The translations under genes were made by a program, and so were the position numbers. A stretch of 5,823 bases of DNA, from assembly GCA_945876155.1 (NCBI GenBank), contig CAMCMW010000113.1, positions 1 to 5,823 on the forward strand. Reading direction: 5' to 3'. This stretch comes from an uncultured Ruminococcus sp. (GTDB taxonomy: Bacteria > Bacillota > Clostridia > Oscillospirales > Ruminococcaceae). The notes beneath the pieces are model-generated. The model made no database searches. It saw only the letters and a program-made list of their open reading frames with translations, and was not told the origin of the DNA. Shown one piece after another: positions 1-4,899 of this stretch (the stretch's first letter is position 1; each line of letters starts with the position of its first letter).

Positions 1-457
1 TTTCGTCTTTTCTCCTTATGACAATTACAGAACATATAGAGCCAATAAGCATCACATCACAGCTTATTCCTAACATCACACTGAACAATTCACTCGGCTC
101 GGAAAACTGAATCGTTGAACCGAAAATCACATTTACTATAAATAAACCAAACCAATCTACCGCTATTGACACTACTGCTGTAGAAATAAGAAGCTTAATC
201 TTTTCCTTTACGCCTCCCTCATATAGTATACAAATCAGAAAACTCAAAATAATCGTTTGTATTACATTTGCGGGAAAATCTGCACGGCCTATTTTTATAA
301 TATACTGAAAAAAGAAATCATGCAGCAGAATTGCAATACAGATTATTGATACATTTACTGCAAATTTTTTCTTTGGTTTTCCTATCTCGCCCCATTGAAA
401 TACCATAATGGGAACTTGCATAAAAGTATATATGTAAAATATTATAGAATCAACCAT
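1..457 (-). CDS. Polytopic membrane protein, probable AgrC-like sensor histidine kinase N-terminus (partial)
   Basis: The frame is open from an ATG at 457 to the left window edge (152 codons, no stop), so only the N-terminal part is seen. The start is set by GGAGGTGA at 461-468, with the GGAGG core 6 nt from the ATG. The visible protein is almost all hydrophobic, with about five likely membrane helices at residues 3-21, 34-56, 63-80, 87-111 and 123-147, split by short charged loops (GKPKKK, EGGVKEK). It ends in a basic RRKDE stretch, as expected where a membrane domain meets a cytoplasmic one. This architecture is typical of the sensor part of AgrC/GHKL-type peptide-sensing histidine kinases of Firmicutes. 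The kinase domain would lie outside the window, so the assignment is an inference from topology; a transporter or other membrane protein remains possible. No response regulator lies upstream; the nearest element is a PhzF remnant ending 81 nt before the start. Confidence 0.6.
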   Translation of the reverse strand, partial: MVDSIIFYIYTFMQVPIMVFQWGEIGKPKKKFAVNVSIICIAILLHDFFFQYIIKIGRADFPANVIQTIILSFLICILYEGGVKEKIKLLISTAVVSIAVDWFGLFIVNVIFGSTIQFSEPSELFSVMLGISCDVMLIGSICSVIVIRRKDE

Positions 458-460
458 AAC

Positions 461-468
461 TCACCTCC
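461..468 (-). promoter_or_regulatory. Strong Shine-Dalgarno of the membrane protein gene
   Basis: Minus-strand GGAGGTGA lies just before the ATG at 457. It fixes the start of a gene that is cut off by the window edge. Confidence 0.8.
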
Positions 469-538
469 GGAAAGAATTCATAAAACCTTACTGCTATAAT
501 CTCTGTATTATCGTATATCTTGTTTCTCTTCCAGTGCA

Positions 539-691
539 TTACTTAACTGCAAAAGCAGTCTCTGAAAAATTATTTTCTTTAGCTATATTCTGCATAAGCT
601 CTTCCGATATCCAGTTTTCAAGTATGCAGACTGCTGCCGGATTTCCGGAAAATACTTCTTCTGCAAATGCGTCAACTATATACTGTTTCAT
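539..691 (-). pseudogene. N-terminal remnant of a PhzF-family isomerase
   Basis: Fifty codons from an ATG at 691 (GGAG 7 nt upstream) to a TAA at 539-541. The peptide begins MKQYIVDAFAEEVF and contains SGNPAAVC, followed by an MQ.IA.ENN.SETAF block. This is the hallmark N-terminus of PhzF/YddE-type isomerases, diaminopimelate-epimerase-fold enzymes usually about 260-300 residues long. The peptide stops at AFAVK, before the rest of the first lobe and the whole second lobe. I see no continuation of the family in any minus-strand frame between 538 and 458, so this looks like a deletion remnant rather than a simple frameshift. The catalytic Glu of the family normally lies in the SETAF block (the E is present), but a 50-residue piece cannot form the active site. 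In-frame codons extend upstream to 802 but show no family similarity and no ribosome site. Its SD and start are intact, so it may still be translated as a short peptide. Confidence 0.8.
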
Positions 692-810
692 TTTTATACT
701 CCATTTCTGTTCCTTTCGGTTTAGTATTTCAGTGAAGTGTACAACCCTAAAAAATCTGTTTCTGATATTATCCTGATCCGTTCCGGTAAAACAATCACTC
801 AATCCAATGC

Positions 811-851
811 AAAAACAGCCGGAATTACGTATTTACCGCAATTTCGGCTGT
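811..851 (-). terminator. Intrinsic terminator, minus strand
   Basis: Arms 840-851 and 815-826 form a 12-bp stem with one interior mismatch (ACAGCCGAAATT with AATTCCGGCTGT on the minus strand) around a 13-nt loop. Five Ts follow at 815-811, the last stem base included. The T-run lies on the minus-strand 3' side, so it ends leftward transcripts: those from the promoter at 979-1007 and probably read-through from the secretion operon. Confidence 0.8.
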
Positions 852-972
852 CTTGTGTAAACTTTGCGATTACGCATATTCAAATGGTTCAGGCGCAGTC
901 AGTTTGAGTACGAAACGGGGTTGTTTAACAATATTATCATGATTATGATTCCAAGCCCCACTATTTTGTTGC
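811..972 (-). ncRNA. Candidate small RNA or attenuated leader
   Basis: A consensus sigma-A promoter ends just upstream of about 972 and an intrinsic terminator closes at about 811, defining a transcript of roughly 160 nt with no convincing reading frame. Possible pairings are GGGG at 956-959 with CCCC at 917-920, extended by UUG/CAA over a one-base bulge. AAACU at 901-905 can pair with AGUUU at 859-863. Two TGCG copies (894-897 and 872-875) compete for the same CGCA at 865-868, so alternative folds are possible. I do not recognise an Rfam family. It could be a free small RNA or a leader controlling the PhzF gene that once lay intact downstream. Transcript ends are inferred from the promoter and terminator alone. 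Confidence 0.45.
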
Positions 973-978
973 TATATT

Positions 979-1007
979 ATTATAATATACACATCAGCAG
1001 ATGTCAA
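979..1007 (-). promoter_or_regulatory. Near-consensus sigma-A promoter
   Basis: On the minus strand TTGACA (1002-1007) and TATAAT (979-984) are separated by exactly 17 bp. Both hexamers match the consensus fully. The DNA just upstream is A/T-rich (a TTTTT run at 1016-1020) and may act as an UP-like element. Transcription would start near 972 and run leftward. This is the best-formed promoter in the window and lies about 97 bp beyond the last secretion gene, so it serves the non-coding region and possibly the PhzF remnant, not the secretion cassette. Confidence 0.85.
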
Positions 1008-1036
1008 GTAAATCTAAAAACAGCATATTATATTAC

Positions 1037-1054
1037 TTAACTCGTGATTGCCAT
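1037..1054 (-). pseudogene. Fossil start of a second WXG-type gene (M-A-I-T-S-stop)
   Basis: The minus strand reads ATG GCA ATC ACG AGT TAA. The first 15 bases (1040-1054) match the first 15 bases of the 161-aa WXG gene (4802-4816) at 14 of 15 positions, and both encode M-A-I-T-S. Similarity ends there. The flanking spacer is also shared (see the repeats), so this is a decayed gene start and not chance. No Shine-Dalgarno remains in front of it. Confidence 0.6.
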
Positions 1055-1102
1055 CTTCCAGGACAGCTTTTATTATGTAATTGCATTGCGGCAAGTACAT
1101 AC
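1040..1102 (-). repeat. Direct repeat, degraded copy: intergenic spacer plus WXG gene start
   Basis: Positions 1050-1102 match 4847-4899 without gaps at 46 of 53 bases (hand count), and 1040-1054 match 4802-4816 at 14 of 15. Relative to the other copy, 35 bp are missing at the shared pentamer ATGGC. The copy begins 1-2 nt after the stop codon of the 101-aa gene. A TTGC/GCAA mini-stem (1081-1084 with 1091-1094) is conserved in both copies although its loop differs. Confidence 0.85.
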
Positions 1103-1103
1103 A

Positions 1104-1409
1104 TCAGTCCTCAATTTCAACATAGACAGATTTAACTGTTTCGCCCTCTTCCATTATTTCTGTAAATTCATCATCAAGCTGAATCATCTGCTCCAAGGTC
1201 GCCTGTGTTGCTGTTGCAGCAGCGGCAATGAGAGAATTAAGAGTGGTGTGAAGAGCATTCAGCTGTGGTACAAGCTCTTGTACCTTTTCAATTACACTTC
1301 CCACATTCTGCGTATCAATTACCAGATCACTTACTGCTTTATTGGCAAGTGCTTTCATTTTGTTGATATCAGTATTTATAACTGAAACATCATATTTGTA
1401 TGTGGACAT
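1104..1409 (-). CDS. Small helical protein, Esx/LXG-associated type, last gene of the cassette
   Basis: A 101-aa protein. Its ATG at 1409 has AAAGGAG nearby, and this site overlaps the stop codon of the preceding 654-aa gene (14 nt between genes), which suggests translational coupling. There is no signal peptide or membrane segment. It is predicted to be nearly all helical: residues 13-30, then a long amphipathic helix or helical hairpin at about 37-88 with an Ala/Thr-rich middle (LIAAAATATQAT, 60-71), then a short acidic tail. The L..L...L heptad-like pattern ending in QLDDEF resembles small WXG-like secretion partners such as the YwqI/DUF5344 and TIGR04197 groups; this is similarity by eye only. 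Y96-VEI-E100 fits the YxxxD/E export motif known from T7SS substrates. It lies where an immunity gene usually sits in LXG modules, so an immunity role is the main alternative. Confidence 0.7.
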   Translation of the reverse strand: MSTYKYDVSVINTDINKMKALANKAVSDLVIDTQNVGSVIEKVQELVPQLNALHTTLNSLIAAAATATQATLEQMIQLDDEFTEIMEEGETVKSVYVEIED

Positions 1410-1423
1410 ATATGTATACTCCT

Positions 1424-3388
1424 TTAGTTAGTTGTAACTTCAATATAACTTGAAAGGGTGTCAACCACGCCACCTTTATCAATATTACCATTGTCTAAGG
1501 CGTATTTCACATCATTGTAATCTAACTTGGTGGAATGGCGTTCGTCAGCGTTATATTTATCAACTAATTTTTTTAATATCTGCTCATCATAACTAATATT
1601 CTGTAAACTAACGCTAAACCCTAATTCATCCCCATAATTATCATGTCTTGTAACTATTCTACATGATTGTATACAAAGTGCCTGACTAATCCTGTCAATT
1701 CGGTCCAGTCCCTTTTCATAAGCATCATATGACTTTAAGGAACTAATAACTTTATCAACTTTTTTATTGTTTAACTTCAGATTTTCCAAATCAGATGCAA
1801 GTTCAATACCTGGAACAACCTTCTTAACTGTCTGGGTTGCACTTGAAACTGCTTTCACAGGCGGAATTTCTTTAAATCCATCTCCAATTATACTTGCAAC
1901 TTTTTCCCAGCCCTTCTCATCAATGCTTGAAGGATCCTGTTTAAATTTTTCAATCAATTCAACAAGATAAGAATCTTCTTCTTTTAAATTGTTTATTAGA
2001 GTTGTTATTTCATCATTACCATTTTTGTTTGATGAAACGGAGTAGGACTCAAATGTCACTATATCATGGTGAAGTAAATTGTTTGGTTTACCCTTATCAT
2101 CATAGAGGTCACGAGAGTTAATAATTTCAATTTTGTCATATCCGATGTCAAACCCTATTTCCTCATCAATTGAAATCGTCCGACATTCTTTAGACGCAAA
2201 ACCATTAACAACCTCTCCAGCGTGATTTAATATCATTTCGTATGGTGAATATTTTTGTGTCCACTCATACTTTTCCAGACTTTCATTCCAGTTATGTTCC
2301 AACATATCTTTATATTCTGAACCGTTAATGCTTATTGACATAGGTTGTCCATTACTGTCCACGAAAAGTTTAACATCATAGCTGTATTCAACAGAAGTGA
2401 CTTGCTCAATGTAATCTGCAACCATATTTCTATTATTACTTGAACCATGCTCTCTGTAATATGTTAAAATAGCGGATAACGCACCGATATCTGCATATTT
2501 TTTAGCTGTTCCCTCTCGCATTCCTGAAACGTCAATCAAACTCAATAAAGTCAAAGCATTGTTATCCATTTTCACATATCCGGATTCATGTTGTTCTTTT
2601 ATTGCCCGAAACATTTCAGCCCCAATACTCCAGCCAGAATTCAACATCATGTTTAATCCCTCTTCAGATAATAAACACTTCATTGGTGTCTCATATCCCG
2701 ATGTCCCTAACTTATCGCCAAAATATTTCTTAACGTATTCGTCTGGAACCATATCATGCAAATCAAAATCTACACATACATAGAAGCACTCACAGAATCT
2801 AACAAAATCTTCCGAAAACGAAGTTGTACCATCGGCGTTATCAATAGTCATAGAATCAATCAGATTTGTAAAAAGCATCATATCTTCATCTGTAAAGAAT
2901 TCCTTGTCAACCAAACCAGATATCTTTTGCCAGTCATAAGTCTTTTTCCCATTTTCATCAATTATTAAATAATCCCTTATTTTAAATATAATAATATTTG
3001 CGGCTAAGTTTCCAGAAATACTTCTATCCAAAAAAGCTGACCCGGATTTACATGATACATTCATAACATTGATCATTCCATTAAGAGCAGAAATAAGTTT
3101 CTCAATATCGTCAATCTGTCCTGTCTGTTTTGCCGCATAATTTATGTCTGCTGCACATATACCCTGTCTTGCCTGAAAATAAGAATTCGCCTGTCCCTCA
3201 AACACCTGAGAAACATCGTCCAGCGCACGATTCACTGCATTGATTTCCATACGGGAAACAGTATCCACATCATCGAACTGTGATACCGGTTCTGATGGAA
3301 GAATAATCTCCGAGATATGCCGCTTACACTCATCCAGTATTGCGGTATTGAAGTTATATGTATCTGTCAGAAAATTGTGATCTGCCAT
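1424..3388 (-). CDS. Large protein of unknown fold, candidate T7SSb substrate/effector
   Basis: A 654-aa protein. The ATG at 3388 is preferred over an in-frame TTG at 3394, because AGGAGG at 3399-3404 lies 10 nt from the ATG but only 4 nt from the TTG. No signal peptide or clear membrane helix is present, as expected for a T7SS substrate. Residues 40-110 look like a helical hairpin (VSRMEINAVNRALDDVSQVF, then QIDDIEKLISALNGMINV), comparable in position to an LXG/WXG-like targeting domain, but no LXG signature is certain. Residues 130-330 are mixed, mostly helical, and include a Cys/aromatic cluster (FCECFYVCVDF, 198-208). Residues 335-455 look beta-rich. Residues 456-654 return to helix, with an Ala/Val stretch near 508-530 and a conspicuous CIQSCRIVTRHDNYGDE segment (572-588). 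I recognise no nuclease, ADP-ribosyltransferase, NADase, lipase or deaminase motif. Gene order supports an effector role; a structural or adhesive secreted protein is equally compatible with the sequence. Confidence 0.75.
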   Translation of the reverse strand: MADHNFLTDTYNFNTAILDECKRHISEIILPSEPVSQFDDVDTVSRMEINAVNRALDDVSQVFEGQANSYFQARQGICAADINYAAKQTGQIDDIEKLISALNGMINVMNVSCKSGSAFLDRSISGNLAANIIIFKIRDYLIIDENGKKTYDWQKISGLVDKEFFTDEDMMLFTNLIDSMTIDNADGTTSFSEDFVRFCECFYVCVDFDLHDMVPDEYVKKYFGDKLGTSGYETPMKCLLSEEGLNMMLNSGWSIGAEMFRAIKEQHESGYVKMDNNALTLLSLIDVSGMREGTAKKYADIGALSAILTYYREHGSSNNRNMVADYIEQVTSVEYSYDVKLFVDSNGQPMSISINGSEYKDMLEHNWNESLEKYEWTQKYSPYEMILNHAGEVVNGFASKECRTISIDEEIGFDIGYDKIEIINSRDLYDDKGKPNNLLHHDIVTFESYSVSSNKNGNDEITTLINNLKEEDSYLVELIEKFKQDPSSIDEKGWEKVASIIGDGFKEIPPVKAVSSATQTVKKVVPGIELASDLENLKLNNKKVDKVISSLKSYDAYEKGLDRIDRISQALCIQSCRIVTRHDNYGDELGFSVSLQNISYDEQILKKLVDKYNADERHSTKLDYNDVKYALDNGNIDKGGVVDTLSSYIEVTTN

Positions 3389-3398
3389 TAGCAATCCG

Positions 3399-3404
3399 CC
3401 TCCT
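3399..3404 (-). promoter_or_regulatory. Shine-Dalgarno that decides the start of the 654-aa gene
   Basis: AGGAGG on the minus strand overlaps the TAG stop (3403-3405) of the preceding gene. Its distance favours ATG 3388 over TTG 3394 and implies coupled translation of the two genes. Confidence 0.75.
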
Positions 3405-3693
3405 ATTTCTGAAGTGAGTTGTGGTCATTCAACTCAGCCTCTGCCAAATAATCGTCAATTACTGTCGTTATATTTTTATTGATATAATCCAGACAGTTCT
3501 TTATATCTTCTACATTTCCCTTAAACGAGAGAATGGAATCATGGGCACCGTTTTCAATGAAACCATTTACAGCCAGATCATTGAGAATATCTTTGAATTC
3601 GTCAAGTGTTCCGTTAATATTATCAACTTTCGCCTGTATATGCCCTTTTATGTTGTTCCAGTCTTCCGTTACAACTCTTACGCTTTCTGCCAT
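3403..3693 (-). CDS. Esx-sized helical protein, probable T7SSb secretion partner
   Basis: A 96-aa protein with its ATG at 3693, 12 nt after the stop of the coiled-coil gene and preceded by GAGGGTGAG. It has the size and layout of WXG100-superfamily proteins: helix 1 at about residues 8-42, a turn, and helix 2 at about 50-88, with no signal peptide. The canonical W-x-G is missing. The turn instead reads NGFIENGAHDSILSF (43-57), a G...GA.D..L..F pattern seen in divergent Firmicute Esx-like proteins. A Trp is present but near the N-terminus (W12). The C-terminal VIDDYLAEAELND segment fits the usual end of helix 2. Lying directly before the 654-aa gene and coupled to it, it is likely a dimerisation or targeting partner for that protein, as YwqI-type proteins are for LXG toxins. 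The family assignment is by pattern, not by search. Confidence 0.75.
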   Translation of the reverse strand: MAESVRVVTEDWNNIKGHIQAKVDNINGTLDEFKDILNDLAVNGFIENGAHDSILSFKGNVEDIKNCLDYINKNITTVIDDYLAEAELNDHNSLQK

Positions 3694-3705
3694 TTTCTCA
3701 CCCTC

Positions 3706-4185
3706 TTACATCTGCTGCGACGCAATTTCATACTCTTTTGCCTCTGTTAGTTCGGTACCCAGTTTCTGAAGCCGTGTTTGTCCATTACTTAATTTAGTCT
3801 CATATGTTGTTTTTTGTGAATAAGCGGTGTTATATTCTGAATTTGCTCTTCTGACAGCCGTGTCAATCCTTAAAATAATACTGTCCAGTCTCTGCAGTGC
3901 AACATTAATCTTATCACTTATCTGCGAAGTTGCCTCTGACTTGATTTCTTTTATGCAGACGCTGGTTTCCTCTAAACCATCAAGATGACTCACGATATAT
4001 TCCTTCAGATCAGAGTATACGGAGTATGTCTCTTCCAGTATCTGTTTTTTTGCATTCAAATTATTGATTTTGTCTTCAAGCTGCTGCATTTTTGAATTAC
4101 ATCTGTTGATTTCATTCTGACAAGCAGTATTATTTGCTTTCACCGCAGCAATATCAGACCCAATCACTGTTGATGATCTCGGCAT
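3706..4185 (-). CDS. Coiled-coil protein, YwqH/DUF5082-like helper candidate
   Basis: A 159-aa protein. The ATG at 4185 is chosen because AAAGGAGG (4193-4200) lies 7 nt upstream; an in-frame GTG at 4227 would add 14 residues but has no ribosome site. The sequence is highly polar and helical: coiled coil at about residues 20-55 (CNSKMQQLEDKINNLNAKK), a central amphipathic helix at 60-112 (ISDKINVALQRLDSIILRID), and a second coiled coil at 113-153. It has no Trp, no signal peptide and no membrane segment. The pattern of two outer coiled coils around a central helix, at the first position of a helper-helper-effector array, matches the YwqH/DUF5082 type found upstream of Bacillus LXG toxins. Those proteins are usually nearer 130-150 residues, so this one is slightly long. 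Its likely role is as an effector-specific chaperone or secretion partner. The family name is an inference from layout and gene order. Confidence 0.75.
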   Translation of the reverse strand: MPRSSTVIGSDIAAVKANNTACQNEINRCNSKMQQLEDKINNLNAKKQILEETYSVYSDLKEYIVSHLDGLEETSVCIKEIKSEATSQISDKINVALQRLDSIILRIDTAVRRANSEYNTAYSQKTTYETKLSNGQTRLQKLGTELTEAKEYEIASQQM

Positions 4186-4192
4186 AGCACTT

Positions 4193-4200
4193 CCTCCTTT
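4193..4200 (-). promoter_or_regulatory. Shine-Dalgarno that decides the start of the coiled-coil gene
   Basis: AAAGGAGG is 7 nt from ATG 4185. It places the real start 14 codons inside the longest open frame. Confidence 0.85.
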
Positions 4201-4258
4201 ATTTTTTATGATATACCTTTTCAGCACTTCCTGTTTATGAAGTTCTCAAAAGATACAT

Positions 4259-4304
4259 CATAGCGGAAATGATAATAGTATGAAGATTTTTCATTTCCAC
4301 TATG
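4259..4304 (-). other. 14-bp intergenic hairpin between the WXG gene and the downstream genes
   Basis: Arms 4291-4304 and 4259-4272 pair over 14 bp with a single G-U wobble (CATAGTGGAAATGA with TCATTTCCGCTATG on the minus strand) around an 18-nt loop. No T-run follows, so it is not a standard terminator. It sits 27 nt after the WXG stop codon and 73 nt before the next start. A plausible role is protecting the 3' end of the WXG message or causing partial attenuation, giving more WXG protein than downstream product. The structure is directly visible; the role is inferred. Confidence 0.6.
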
Positions 4305-4330
4305 TGTATGTGTGAATTGAGCAGCATTGA

Positions 4331-4816
4331 TTACTGACCGTATGCAGCTGCGAGGGTTGCCTGATTCTCGTCCTCTGCATTTGCGTACTTTGTCAGATTT
4401 CCGCTGTTGATGTAACACTCGTTTGCGTAAGTTTCAACCTGTGTGAGAATGTTGTTGTTTACAAGCTCCTCAATCTGAGTTTTGATGCTTGAGAAGTCAC
4501 CGGAAATTTCCGACAGCATCTGACTCAGCTTACCCATTGAATCATTGAACTTTATGAAACTTTCCTCAAATGCTGTTGCCGCACCGCTCACCCATATTCC
4601 TTGCATCTGATTCGTAGCCTGGGACAAAGCAGAGGCATAACCTGCAACATTGCTGTTATGTGTGTCAAAATCCTTAACTACCTTTTCCAGCGCAGCAGAA
4701 ATTGCTGAAAGAGTGCTTTTGATATCTCCGGACTCCTGTGTGAATGCTGTAGAATTTTCCGAAAACACACTTGCTGATGAACGCATCAATTCGGTATCGT
4801 TACTTGTGATTGCCAT
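4331..4816 (-). CDS. Elongated WXG-type (EsxA-like) secreted protein
   Basis: A 161-aa protein starting at the ATG at 4816, behind an AGAGGAGGTGA ribosome site (4823-4833) strong enough for high expression. It has the WXG100 layout of helix, turn, helix, without signal peptide. The turn reads GIWVSGAATAFEESF (73-87), so the usual W-x-G.AA..F signature appears as W-V-S-G-A-A..A-F, with Gly one position late. Helix 1 reaches back to about residue 5, and the Trp is at position 75 rather than near 43, so the protein is about 60 residues longer than a normal WXG100. The C-terminus carries Y144-ANA-E148, matching the YxxxD/E T7SS export motif. Lying directly after essC, it is the likely EsxA-equivalent substrate or pilot protein of the system, or a partner of the effector downstream. 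WXG-superfamily membership is well supported; the exact role is inferred. Confidence 0.85.
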   Translation of the reverse strand: MAITSNDTELMRSSASVFSENSTAFTQESGDIKSTLSAISAALEKVVKDFDTHNSNVAGYASALSQATNQMQGIWVSGAATAFEESFIKFNDSMGKLSQMLSEISGDFSSIKTQIEELVNNNILTQVETYANECYINSGNLTKYANAEDENQATLAAAYGQ

Positions 4817-4899
4817 TCCTTTTCACCTCCTCTGACAATAATCATCGCCATCTTAAAAGACAGCATTTATTATGTAATTGCTTTTCGGCAAGTACACAC
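4802..4899 (-). repeat. Direct repeat, intact copy: spacer between essC and the WXG gene
   Basis: This copy contains the last base of the essC stop codon, an 82-bp spacer, the WXG ribosome site and the first five WXG codons. Positions 4847-4899 match 1050-1102 at 46 of 53 bases, and 4802-4816 match 1040-1054 at 14 of 15. The 35 bp between the two ATGGC pentamers (4812-4816 and 4847-4851) are present only here. The longest identical block is 16 bp (TTTATTATGTAATTGC on the plus strand). Confidence 0.85.

Noticed and set aside
458..538. A C-terminal PhzF piece or promoter in the gap before the membrane protein gene.
   Set aside because: No PhzF-like residues appear in any minus-strand frame, and no paired -35/-10 hexamers of acceptable quality are seen.
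534..776. Plus-strand open frame opposite the PhzF remnant.
   Set aside because: It is antisense to recognisable PhzF codons and has no ribosome site; a shadow frame.
858..897. Resemblance of the non-coding RNA to riboswitch cores: CGCAAAG as in c-di-GMP-I (GEMM), and CTGAACC...GCGTA as in the TPP aptamer.
   Set aside because: Only short pieces match. The GEMM tetraloop/receptor and GGGACGC context are absent, and the TPP CTGAGA motif and the closing P1 stem are absent. No riboswitch can be claimed.
1044..1385. Plus-strand open frame of 113 codons opposite the 101-aa gene.
   Set aside because: It runs antisense to a gene with a good ribosome site and operon context; its composition (many Phe, Tyr, Ile, Cys) is typical of reverse-strand translation.
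3421..3769. Two plus-strand open frames opposite the 96-aa gene.
   Set aside because: Both are antisense to the tightly spaced minus-strand operon and lack ribosome sites.
4259..4304. Reading the 14-bp hairpin as an intrinsic terminator.
   Set aside because: No T-run follows the stem on either strand.
4221..4418. Minus-strand open frame of 65 codons overlapping the end of the WXG gene.
   Set aside because: It overlaps the WXG coding region in another frame, has no ribosome site and uses part of the hairpin spacer; not credible.
4868..4894. Possible promoter inside the spacer repeat (TTGCCG, 16 bp, TAAATG on the minus strand).
   Set aside because: Both hexamers are poor matches, and conservation between copies is explained by common ancestry. 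It cannot be supported as a promoter for the WXG gene.
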